This document shows, in pieces, positions 47,209-55,976 of a stretch of DNA of 64,000 bases. Below the pieces are notes generated by a model that worked only from the letters and a program-made list of their open reading frames with translations, did no database searches and was not told where the DNA came from. A program made the position numbers and the translations under genes. The DNA comes from an uncultured Clostridia bacterium (lineage in GTDB: Bacteria; Bacillota; Clostridia; TANB77; CAG-508): the NCBI GenBank assembly GCA_934130085.1, contig CAKOXK010000008.1, positions 8,027 to 72,026 on the forward strand. The letters run 5' to 3'. Every line of letters starts with the position of its first letter. Position 1 is the stretch's first letter.

Positions 47209-49365
47209 TTATTTAGAAACTTGCAAGACTGGACGAAGCCCACGGCACGAAGAGTAGACGCCGGTGCTAGAGCTGAACACAAAGCCCGGTGCAATTGAGC
47301 CACTGCCCGAAACAAAGCGAAAGCCGAAGCCCGCGAAGTACCAATCTGCATTAACGCAGCGAGACGAAAGCCAAAACTCAGTGCCAGCGCTGATATTACT
47401 TGTATTTCTGTTTGAACCTCCCCAATAAGCATTGTATATAACTTTTAGCCAAGGATTACTTGATTTTTTATCATTATTACATTTTTCGTAAGAATAGTTT
47501 CCTTTTTGATATGTTGAAAGCCAATTACTTGTACCACTTGTGTTCATATTATATGATGTTGTCTTAGCATCCGAATAGCCTTTACTTGCTCCTTTTGTTT
47601 TATCAATGTTCTCATATTGTGTAAATAGTGTTGGTGCATAGCTATTTTCCGTGACTGTTATTTTACTTTTCGTGATTGTATCATCTGCATTTGTTGTCCA
47701 TAAGTCTCCAAAGTTACTTAATTTACTATCATCCATGAAATCTTCCCATTTTGCATCACGTGCTAACACTACTTTTACTTTTTTGGTTTGTCCGTTCTTT
47801 AGCTTTATTTCTGTTAGATTTCCATATAAATTATTACAAATTGTATCTAAAGCTAAAACTCCATTATTATATGCTGGTGCGCCTGTTAATCTTACCTGTA
47901 ATTTTGTTGCTCTATCTGCTATATAGTAATCATATTTACTTGTATCAAATGAGCCTGATTGTAAATCATATCCTCCATCTGTTAGTTTTGACCATGTCAT
48001 ATCTGATTCTACTGTTGGCAAACCTGAATTTACTTTATTTACTGACTTTATATCTTTTCCAAGTAAAGCTGCTATTGAATTTGCTTTTACATATCCATGT
48101 GCTTCACTTCCACTCTTAGTCTTATAGAATCTATCTACATTTACTGTTGCACCTACTGATGTGTCTGATACACTTTCAGCAGAAACTGTTATTACCGGAC
48201 GTAATGAACAATTTTTACTTGCATTATTACCTGTTGTATTATAATTTGCGTTCGTATTAAACACCGTAGATGTAGAATATGCTCCATCAGTTCTTGCAAA
48301 AGCTAATTGATAGTATTCATTTGACAACTCTTCGGAATATGGTGTTTTTCCATCTGTGCCCTTATTCCAATCATAATGTGCAGATCTTGTTGCAAGCCAA
48401 TAATTATTTCCTGTATACATCAAACTTACTGTTGATTTATTTGTTCTGTTTAGATTTGTAATTGTTGGTGATGTATTTGCTGCTAGCATTTGTGTGTTAC
48501 TTGATTGTGCCCCTGATGTATTTGCTATATCAATATAATCACTTATCTGGTCTGTTGAAAAACCATGATTTTCCGTATCTTTTTTATTTATTATTGGCTC
48601 TATCTTTTTTCCACTTTCACATTTTCTTGATACAGAATATGTTATATTATAAAAATCTTCTGCATTTACACTTCTTGCTGATAGTACTTTCTTTCCATTA
48701 AGCTCTAGACTTCCATATAATTTTGAGCAGATTTCGTTTAGTGCTTTTACACCATTTGTATAACCGTTAATTCCTGATATTGAAACCTCAAAACCTGTAT
48801 TGGTATTTGCTATTAAATTCACTGTTCCATCTTCATTTTTACTTAATACCTTCCAGCCTAGATCTTCTGTTTCAATCTCTCCTGCTTCAACCATTGCTAC
48901 CCCTGGTACATCTTGATTATTAGTGTTTAGTATTTGTTTTAAGTGTCTGTTTACTCCTGTTCCTGTACTTTTACCTATATATGTGAATGTACCATCATCT
49001 AAGTTTACTAAGAAATTGTGTCCATTATAAGCTACCTGGGCATAGCCATCTCCATTGTTTAGGAAGTCTTCTAATCCATCATTTCCTACATTCGCACTTA
49101 AATAGTCAGCAAGTCTTCCCGTATTTCCTTCTTGCTCTCTTTGAATGTCCAAACCTGCTAAATACATGCTCATTTCTTCTTCTGCAGAAGATTTGTCTGA
49201 AACTGCTGCAGCATTTTTTGCCTTTCCAAGAATTCCATCATTGCTTACCATGCTTATCGTAATACCTGCAAGAATTAATAAAATTATAATCGTTACAACT
49301 AAGGCAATTATTGTAATTCCAGATTGTTTTAATTTGAGCTTTTCAATTCTATTTTTCTTATACAT
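47209..49365 (-). CDS. DGR-target-like surface protein D (two lectin-like repeats)
   Basis: 718 aa, start MYKKNRIEKLKLKQSGITII with SD GAAGGAGA. Close paralogue of B over the pilin-like N-terminus (SGITIIALVVTIIILL), the helix SAEEEMSMYLAGLDIQREQ and both lectin-like halves. Last 50 residues: SSRCVNADWYFAGFGFRF through SSCRGLRPVLQVSK. At DNA level the variable zone (47222-47370) is nearly identical to B in frame positions and differs at clustered codon bases 1-2. Surface-exposed and ligand-binding by inference. Own terminator downstream. Confidence 0.83.
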   Translation of the reverse strand: MYKKNRIEKLKLKQSGITIIALVVTIIILLILAGITISMVSNDGILGKAKNAAAVSDKSSAEEEMSMYLAGLDIQREQEGNTGRLADYLSANVGNDGLEDFLNNGDGYAQVAYNGHNFLVNLDDGTFTYIGKSTGTGVNRHLKQILNTNNQDVPGVAMVEAGEIETEDLGWKVLSKNEDGTVNLIANTNTGFEVSISGINGYTNGVKALNEICSKLYGSLELNGKKVLSARSVNAEDFYNITYSVSRKCESGKKIEPIINKKDTENHGFSTDQISDYIDIANTSGAQSSNTQMLAANTSPTITNLNRTNKSTVSLMYTGNNYWLATRSAHYDWNKGTDGKTPYSEELSNEYYQLAFARTDGAYSTSTVFNTNANYNTTGNNASKNCSLRPVITVSAESVSDTSVGATVNVDRFYKTKSGSEAHGYVKANSIAALLGKDIKSVNKVNSGLPTVESDMTWSKLTDGGYDLQSGSFDTSKYDYYIADRATKLQVRLTGAPAYNNGVLALDTICNNLYGNLTEIKLKNGQTKKVKVVLARDAKWEDFMDDSKLSNFGDLWTTNADDTITKSKITVTENSYAPTLFTQYENIDKTKGASKGYSDAKTTSYNMNTSGTSNWLSTYQKGNYSYEKCNNDKKSSNPWLKVIYNAYWGGSNRNTSNISAGTEFWLSSRCVNADWYFAGFGFRFVSGSGSIAPGFVFSSSTGVYSSCRGLRPVLQVSK
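47222..47370 (-). other. Variable region of gene D (VR family 2)
   Basis: Partner of the gene B region. Both end with the same GC-rich block CGTGGGCTTCGTCCAGTC, the expected place of an initiation-of-mutagenic-homing site in DGR variable repeats. Confidence 0.78.
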
Positions 49366-49642
49366 TATTTTTAAATTTTCTCCTTCAAAGTTTCGCGAAG
49401 CGTTGATACAACTGTGTTTGCGTTATTTTTTACTTTTTCATTAATCTTTTAGATTAATAAAAAAATAAATATCGAGGAATTCTTACTCTAAGTAAGTCGT
49501 TCTTCAATTTTCTATTTTAAAAATTTTATTCTTTTTCTTATTACATGATTTTTACACTAGCTTTATAAACGTTGATTTTATGAGACTTTCATGGTATTTT
49601 TAGATTATCAAATTTTAATTAATCTAAAAGATTAATTAAAAT
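49366..49642 (-). promoter_or_regulatory. Conserved leader, copy 5 (gene D)
   Basis: Both palindromes (around 49439-49457 and 49615-49637) and the terminator-like hairpin are present. Pre-SD hairpin CGCAAA...TTCGCG has one A-C mismatch. Confidence 0.72.
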
Positions 49643-49717
49643 TTTAGTATTATTTTCACTTTAATGTTTATGTTTTTATTTTTTCAAAATGCTTTACGTC
49701 CTCAAAATTTTGATTTT

Positions 49718-50107
49718 TTACACCAAGACTGGCCTGAACACCAAATCGTAACGGCTAACCCCAACAGTACGATGGAAGCTGAAAATCCCAGCACCGACGC
49801 CGTACCAATAAAGACCACCACGAGCAAAGAACGGACTGTCGCCCTCAGGGAAGTAAGAATAGTCTAAGTACCATGACGATTTTTCGACACCTTTTGTTGA
49901 AGTTTCCCTAACATTCATATCTTCTTCAACTATATTTGCTATATTTTCAAACTCTTTTTCTTGAATTTTATTTTCTTTTAAATTTTTTTCTATATATATT
50001 GCTGATATAATAAAAACTATACTAGACATTATCATTAGTGTTCCTATTATCCATTTTTTCAGATTTTCATTTCCTTTAAATACGAAAAAAGTGCCATATA
50101 ATATCAA
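49718..50107 (-). CDS. Chimeric ORF F: membrane segment fused to a DGR variable region
   Basis: Up to 129 aa. The first ~65 residues (KKWIIGTLMIMSSIVFIISA and a Lys/Glu-rich helix) are unrelated to the other surface proteins. From VRETSTKGVEKSSWY onward the sequence is the C-terminal end of genes C and G, including FFARGGLYWYGVGAGIFSF and FRPVLV. The join falls exactly at VRETSTKG. The start is uncertain: TTG at 50107 has no SD, while AAAGGA further in is followed by CTG. It may be expressed as a short surface protein or be a dead fusion. Shares 3' flanking DNA (about 30 bp) with gene G. Confidence 0.6.
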   Translation of the reverse strand: MILYGTFFVFKGNENLKKWIIGTLMIMSSIVFIISAIYIEKNLKENKIQEKEFENIANIVEEDMNVRETSTKGVEKSSWYLDYSYFPEGDSPFFARGGLYWYGVGAGIFSFHRTVGVSRYDLVFRPVLV

Positions 50108-50975
50108 TATTATATAACACTTTTTATTTATTTTTATTTTGACTACATCCCATAATAATATTTACTAACTAACTGATGGCTAACTATAAATAGTTAGCCA
50201 TCAAACATAGCAATTAACTGAAACTTACGTTTCAAACATAGCAATCTTTTTAAATTACTAATACTATGATACTATATTTTATGTCTAAAGTCAATATTAT
50301 AATTTTTTAATGTATATTTTAAAATATTGTTATATATATATATATTCCTCATCATCTTCTTTTTCTATCTTATCAGTTTTATCAATAAGCCAAGAAAAAT
50401 ATAATTTTCCTTTTTTGCATCTTTATCATTTTTTATTGTTTTTCTAAATTCTCTCAATTTTTTTAAACATTTTAGATATATTTGTTTCACTTACATCTCT
50501 CCCATATTTGCTTTTTTAAACATTATAGCACAAATATAGAAAAAAACATCAAGAACACCGATTTTTATTATCTTTTATTATTCTTCTAATTTTGTGTAAT
50601 TCCAGTACAATAAGCTCCATACTTTCTTACCCTTTTCCATAAAGTAAATAAAAAGTTAGCTGAATATTCTTGCTGAAATAGCAAATTTTTTGGCAATGAA
50701 AAAAGCCAACCTTTCGATTAGCTTTCTATGTATTTATTTATTAAATTTCTATTGAATATATTTATTTGGAGTTAAATTTAGATAAACTTTGACTTCGACA
50801 TCAGAATATTCGTTTCTTGCTTTTCAAGGTGTTCACGCAAGTCGAACGCATTTCCTACTAATAGCAAGTGCCATAAGGATTGTGGATATTGTAATAATTA
50901 TTTAGCAAAACTGAATAAACTACAACATTGTTTTTATTTTTTTAAATACTTTACGTCCTCAAAATTTTGATTTTT
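50108..50975. other. 868-bp gap with hairpins and direct repeats
   Basis: No convincing gene. At 50175-50202 there is a perfect hairpin (GATGGCTAACTA, 4-nt loop, TAGTTAGCCATC). Right after it a 14-bp sequence TCAAACATAGCAAT occurs twice (50201-50214 and 50232-50245) around the palindrome GAAACTTACGTTTC. At 50330-50490 (minus) a degenerate frame with an internal shift reads like a lost small gene. A (TA)n run lies at 50331-50344. The rest is AT-rich. Confidence 0.55.
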
Positions 50976-52685
50976 TTACACCAAGACTGGCCTGAACCCA
51001 ATAGTGTAATCGCTACTGCCATTACGATGATTGAAGTAGAAAAGCCCAGCACCGACGCTGTCCCAATAATAACCACCGCGAATGAAGAACGGATTGCCGC
51101 CTTCAGGAAAGTAAGACCAGTCTGAGTACCATGACGATTTTCCGACACCTTTTGTTGAAGTTTCTCTAACCGCATCACCGTATATTTTATCGTTAATATT
51201 ATAATTTGCCTGACTTCTTTTATCATCAGTATTTGTATCATTCGTTTCATTACTTGGATAAACTGTTGCATATTTAGTGCTCTTAGCTCCTCCTGTTACT
51301 ACGCTTGCTCCATAAGTGTTTCTGTTTCCTGCTCCAATAGAATTGTTTACATAAGCAGCAGATCTTTCCCATGTACCTCCACTCATATCATATATTCCAT
51401 ATATGTTTCCTGTAGTTGAGGCTGAGTATCCTTTTTCTATGCTTGTATCATTCCATTCTTTTCTTTGATTATTATAGCCTGTTCCAGCATATACGTTATT
51501 TGTATGGTCATTAAAGTTTTTATTATTTATTGCAATATCAACTGAATCTAGTCCATATTCGCTCTTACTTAAATATGATACTGAACCCCATTCACTATTC
51601 TTTATTAAATGACTATCTGCATCGCTCGATAAACCATATATGTTTCCTTCTGCTGTTAATTTTCTTGATAATAAGTATGCATCATTATGATTTATATAGT
51701 TCATTGAATAGCTTGATCCTTGGAATGTTGGATATTTTATTGATGTTGTTGTACTTCCATATATTCCATCTACATAGTTTCTTGCTTTTATATTTCCGTC
51801 TGCTGCTGATGATGAGTCAACCTCTGCTTTATATATTGCGTTTGGTCCCAATACTGTTGATTGTGAGTAGTTGATACCACTTGATACCCTTACCTTATTT
51901 GATGGTACATTGCTTGTTGTTGCAAATGCTGCCTCAAACTTTGCTACCCATATTCCGTATAGCTCTGAATCCCATCCACCATTTCTATAATTTATTGAAC
52001 TTTCATTCGTAAATGCTGGATGAACTGTCCATCCTGTTGTTGTGTCTATTTTTTCATCTTCTGTTTTACATCTTTTTGTATCACTGTGTACTTTTCCATC
52101 TGTTCCTATATAATTATCTGTTGTTCCAATTAAAAACACAACATTCGTTGTTCCTTTTTGCTCTGTATCTGATGAAGCTGGTTTATTAATTTTGTACGCA
52201 TATCTTGGTATCCATACCCATAAACTTCCATCTTCAGTCTGAGCATTTGCCCATTGCTTGTTTTGATAATTATACCATTCATTATCATCTGCTGATGTTC
52301 TAACTATGTTTCCATTATCAAATTTTACAGGTGTCATTCCTGTTTTTAAAACTGGAGCATTTACTTTTTGTTTTTCATTAAATGTTCCTTCTGCATTTCT
52401 ATCAGCTTTTTCTATTTCACTAGAATAGCTATCTAATGCATCATTTTCGTTTTTAGCTGATGCTCTATAAACATCTGCTGCATTCTTTGCTCTTCCAAAT
52501 ACTCCTGAGCCTGATGTTGCCATACTTATTATTACACCTGCTAAAATTAATAAAATTATAATTGTTATTACTAATGCAATAATTGTAATTCCAGTTTGTT
52601 TATGGTATTCATTTTTGGCCTTTTTTATAGAATTTTTCATGCACTTGTTTTCACTTAATTTTAGTCTATTTTCATCATACCTCAT
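50976..52685 (-). CDS. DGR-target-like surface protein G
   Basis: 569 aa from ATG at 52685 (SD GGGAGAAA; ATG at 52715 precedes it). Same architecture as C: basic N-terminus (shorter by about 25 aa), pilin-like QTGITIIALVITIIILLILA, then the formylglycine-enzyme/lectin-like domain (VWIPRYAYKI, YGIWVAKFEAAF, IYDMSGGTWERSAAYVN). Variable end FFIRGGYYWDSVGAGLFYF to GFRPVLV. In the 3' flank a 12-bp perfect palindrome TCAAAATTTTGA lies 9-10 bp after the stop, also in F but not in C. DGR variable repeats often have a hairpin at this place. Confidence 0.85.
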   Translation of the reverse strand: MRYDENRLKLSENKCMKNSIKKAKNEYHKQTGITIIALVITIIILLILAGVIISMATSGSGVFGRAKNAADVYRASAKNENDALDSYSSEIEKADRNAEGTFNEKQKVNAPVLKTGMTPVKFDNGNIVRTSADDNEWYNYQNKQWANAQTEDGSLWVWIPRYAYKINKPASSDTEQKGTTNVVFLIGTTDNYIGTDGKVHSDTKRCKTEDEKIDTTTGWTVHPAFTNESSINYRNGGWDSELYGIWVAKFEAAFATTSNVPSNKVRVSSGINYSQSTVLGPNAIYKAEVDSSSAADGNIKARNYVDGIYGSTTTSIKYPTFQGSSYSMNYINHNDAYLLSRKLTAEGNIYGLSSDADSHLIKNSEWGSVSYLSKSEYGLDSVDIAINNKNFNDHTNNVYAGTGYNNQRKEWNDTSIEKGYSASTTGNIYGIYDMSGGTWERSAAYVNNSIGAGNRNTYGASVVTGGAKSTKYATVYPSNETNDTNTDDKRSQANYNINDKIYGDAVRETSTKGVGKSSWYSDWSYFPEGGNPFFIRGGYYWDSVGAGLFYFNHRNGSSDYTIGFRPVLV

Positions 52686-52962
52686 TTTTAATTTTTCTCC
52701 CTTGAAATCTAGCAAACCCTTTGTACTACTGCGTTTGCTTTACCTGTTATTTTTTAATTAATCTTTTAGCTTAATAAAAAAATAAAAATCGAGGAATTCT
52801 TACTCTAAGTAAGTTATTCTTCGATTTCTTATTTAAAGAAAATTAGCTTTATTCTTATTACACAAATTTTACACTGGCTTTATAAACGTTGATTTTATGA
52901 GGCTTTCATGGTATTTTTAGATTATCAAATTTTCATTAATCTAAAAGATTAATGAAAATTTT
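52686..52962 (-). promoter_or_regulatory. Conserved leader, copy 6 (gene G)
   Basis: Very close to copy 3, with pre-SD hairpin AGCAAAC...GTTTGCT, GTAGTAC in the loop, the terminator-like hairpin, and bracketing palindromes. Confidence 0.75.
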
Positions 52963-53074
52963 AGTATTATTTTCACTTTAATGTTTATGTTTTTATTTTT
53001 TATATCTACTATGTTTTTTATTTTTTTAATTTAACTCTTGATTCGTTCTTTATATGTCCTTGTCATCAATTATA

Positions 53075-53287
53075 TTATATCATCTCTAACAATATACCAG
53101 CGAAGATAAGTAAAACAATTATAGTTACAACAAGTGCCATAAGGATAATTGCTGCCTCTGTTACTCTTTTCTTCTTATTTTTACCCCTTGAACTTTGCGA
53201 AACATTTGAATTGTAATCTTCATTTAGGTTCTCAAAAAGTCTTAAATATTCAGGCTTTTTTGCTCTTTTTGAATTTTTCAAGACCAT
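53075..53287 (-). CDS. Short pilin-like membrane protein (70 aa)
   Basis: SD GGAAGGGAGA directly before ATG. A basic N-terminal half (KNSKRAKKPEYLRLFENL) precedes AAIILMALVVTIIVLLIFAG, the same type of hydrophobic segment as in the large surface proteins but with no passenger domain. It ends LLEMI 12 residues after the core. It is either a minor pilin-like or scaffold protein or the truncated start of a lost family member. The flanks (52963-53074 and 53288-53465) show no other gene. Confidence 0.5.
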   Translation of the reverse strand: MVLKNSKRAKKPEYLRLFENLNEDYNSNVSQSSRGKNKKKRVTEAAIILMALVVTIIVLLIFAGILLEMI

Positions 53288-53465
53288 TCTCCCTTCCTTC
53301 TTTTTTATATAATCCTTATCATTGGTTATCCTAAAAATACATATTTTTTATTAATTGGTATTATATTGTTAAAAAACAATGGTAGCAATTATTTATATAA
53401 TTATGTAAAATTAATGTAAATAAAAGGTAATTTATGTTAAAACTTGAGAACTTAAAATTATATAA

Positions 53466-55628
53466 CTATTTAGAAACTTGCAAGACTGGACGAAGTCCAC
53501 AACAAGAAGATCCGACTCCATTATTAGATGCATACATATATCCGGCAGTAATTCTTCCATATTTATTTACACAGCGTATGCGAAATTCTACGCTGCTCAA
53601 GTATACAGCAGTGCAACGAGATGAAAACCAAAAATCTGAATTTGTATTGATATTGCTTGTATTTATATTTGCTTTTTCACTCCATACTGCATTAAAAATA
53701 GCCTTTAGCCAAGGATCTGTTGATTTCTTATCACTGTTATATCTTTCATAGGCATATGAATTCTTTTGTTCTAATGGAAGCCATGTATTTGCTCCACTTT
53801 TGCTCATATTATATGATGTTATTTTAGCATCTGAGTAGCCTTTGCTTACTCCTTTTGTTTTATCAATGTTCTCATACTGTGTGAATAATGTTGGTGCATA
53901 GCTACTAGACGGTACATTTATTTTATTTTGGATGCTTGTATCATCCGGATTCGTTGTACCTAATCTTCCGTAAGCGGTATTATTTATTTTGTTATCTTCA
54001 ATAAAGTCTTCCCATTTTGCATCCCTCGCTAAAGCCACATTTACCTTTTTTGTTTTTCCATCTTTTAATTTTATTTCTGTTAAATTCCCGTACAAATTAT
54101 TGCAAATTGTATCTAGTGCTAAAACTCCGTTGTTATATGCTTGTGCCCCTGTTAATGTTATTTGTAATTTTGTTGCTCTATCTGCTATATAGTAATCATA
54201 TTTACTTGTATCAAATGAGCCCGATTGTAAATCATATCCTCCATCTGTTAGTTTTGACCATGTCATATCTGCTTCCATTATAGGTAATCCTGAATTTACT
54301 TTATTTATAGATTTTATATCTTTACCAAGCAATTCAGCTATTGAATTTGCTTTTATATAGCCTTTAGCTTCTGCTCCAGTCTTATTTTTATAGAACTTAT
54401 CCATATTTACAATTGCACCTACTGTTTTATCAGATACGCAGTCTGCTAAAACTTTTATTACTGGTCTAAGTGATCCATTTCCACTTTGATTTTCTCCTGA
54501 CATATTATACTGATCTACATAAAACATCTTAGTGCTTCCTAGGATTCCATCTGTTCTGACATTTTGTAAAAAATAACTTTCATTTGATAAATCTTCTGAA
54601 TATGGTGTTTTTCCATCTGCATTATTATATCCACACCATTCTGTTCTTGTTGCAAGCCAATAATTATTTCCTGTATTCATCATATCTACCGTTGACTTAT
54701 TTGTTCTGTTTTGACTTATAATTGTTGGTGATGTATTTGCTGCTAACATTTGTGTGTTCCTTGATTGTGTTCCTGATGTATTTGCTATATCGATATAATC
54801 ACTTATCTGGTCTGTTGAGAAACCATGATTTGCTGTATCTTTTTGATTTATTATTGGCTCTATCTTTTTATTGTTTTTGTAAGCTCTTGATACAGAATAT
54901 GTTATATTATAAAAATCTTCTGCATTTACGCTTCTTGCTGATAGTACTTTTTTGCCGTTTATTTCAAGGCTTCCATATAATTTTGAGCATATTTCATTTA
55001 ATGCTTTTACACCATTTGTATAGCCATTAATTCCTGATATTGAAACCTCAAAACCTGTATTCGTATTTGCAATTAAATTCACTGTTCCATCTTCATTTGT
55101 ACTTAGTACCTTCCATCCTAAGTCTTCTGTTTCAATCTCTCCTGCTTCTACCATTGCAATTCCTGGTACATCTTGATTATTACTGTTTAGTATTTGTTTT
55201 AAATGTCTGTTTACTCCTTTGCCATCTGTTTTACCAATGTATGTGAATGTTCCATCATCTAGATTTACCATGTAATTGTGACCTTTATATGCTACCTGTG
55301 CATAGCCATCTCCATTGTTTAGGAAGTCTTCTAATCCATCATTTCCTACATTCGCACTTAAATAGTCAGCAAGTCTTCCCGTATTTCCTTCTTGCTCTCT
55401 TTGAATGTCCAAACCTGCTAAATACATGCTCATTTCTTCTTCTGCAGAAGATTTGTCTGAAACTGCTGCAGCATTTTTTGCCTTTCCAAGAATTCCATCG
55501 TTACTTGCCATGCTTATCGTAATACCTGCAAGAATTAATAAAATTATAATCGTTACAATTAATGCAATTATTGTAATTCCAGATTGTTCTAATTTGAGCT
55601 TTTCGAGTTTATTTTTCTTATACATCAT
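53466..55628 (-). CDS. DGR-target-like surface protein H (two lectin-like repeats)
   Basis: 720 aa from ATG at 55628 (SD AAAGGAGAAA). Paralogue of B and D in all parts. Its C-terminal end SSRCTAVYLSSVEFRIRCVN through SSCCGLRPVLQVSK keeps the frame of the variable region, but the DNA (53475-53640) is less GC-rich and also differs at positions fixed in B and D. Either it has drifted away from the template or it belongs to a different one. Arg-to-Cys in SCCGLRPV is unique. No clear terminator was seen right after it. Confidence 0.8.
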   Translation of the reverse strand: MMYKKNKLEKLKLEQSGITIIALIVTIIILLILAGITISMASNDGILGKAKNAAAVSDKSSAEEEMSMYLAGLDIQREQEGNTGRLADYLSANVGNDGLEDFLNNGDGYAQVAYKGHNYMVNLDDGTFTYIGKTDGKGVNRHLKQILNSNNQDVPGIAMVEAGEIETEDLGWKVLSTNEDGTVNLIANTNTGFEVSISGINGYTNGVKALNEICSKLYGSLEINGKKVLSARSVNAEDFYNITYSVSRAYKNNKKIEPIINQKDTANHGFSTDQISDYIDIANTSGTQSRNTQMLAANTSPTIISQNRTNKSTVDMMNTGNNYWLATRTEWCGYNNADGKTPYSEDLSNESYFLQNVRTDGILGSTKMFYVDQYNMSGENQSGNGSLRPVIKVLADCVSDKTVGAIVNMDKFYKNKTGAEAKGYIKANSIAELLGKDIKSINKVNSGLPIMEADMTWSKLTDGGYDLQSGSFDTSKYDYYIADRATKLQITLTGAQAYNNGVLALDTICNNLYGNLTEIKLKDGKTKKVNVALARDAKWEDFIEDNKINNTAYGRLGTTNPDDTSIQNKINVPSSSYAPTLFTQYENIDKTKGVSKGYSDAKITSYNMSKSGANTWLPLEQKNSYAYERYNSDKKSTDPWLKAIFNAVWSEKANINTSNINTNSDFWFSSRCTAVYLSSVEFRIRCVNKYGRITAGYMYASNNGVGSSCCGLRPVLQVSK

Positions 55629-55903
55629 TTTTAAATTTTCTCCTTTAAAGTCTCGCAAAGCGTTGATACACCTGTGTTTGCGTTATTTTCTACTTTTTAA
55701 TTAATCTTTTAGATTAATTAAAAAATAAAAATCGGGAAATTCTTACTCTAAGTAAGTCATTCTTCGATTTTTTATTTTAAAAATTTTATTCTTTTTCTTA
55801 TTACATGATTTTTACACTGGCTTTATAAACGTTGATTTTATGAGGCTTTCATGGTATTTTTAGATTATCAAATTTTCATTAATCTAAAAGATTAATGAAA
55901 AAA
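55629..55903 (-). promoter_or_regulatory. Conserved leader, copy 7 (gene H)
   Basis: Pre-SD hairpin CGCAAA...TTTGCG with inner ACACAGGTGT self-complementary, plus the terminator-like hairpin and both palindromes. Confidence 0.75.
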
Positions 55904-55923
55904 AATTAAAATCAAATTCTATA

Positions 55924-55970
55924 GCAAAAGACATATCATTTAAAACTATTTTATTGATATGTCTTTTCTT
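55924..55970 (-). terminator. Terminator of surface protein I
   Basis: AAAAGACATATCA / TGATATGTCTTTT, the same unit as after gene D, just past the stop at 55977. Confidence 0.7.
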
Positions 55971-55976
55971 TATATT

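Noticed and set aside
50201..50246. CRISPR array
   Set aside because: Only two short repeats, no regular spacers and no cas genes in the window.
50330..50490. Small minus-strand gene before gene F
   Set aside because: The tentative frame from GTG 50490 needs a frameshift to continue and has no recognisable protein; left as part of the gap description.
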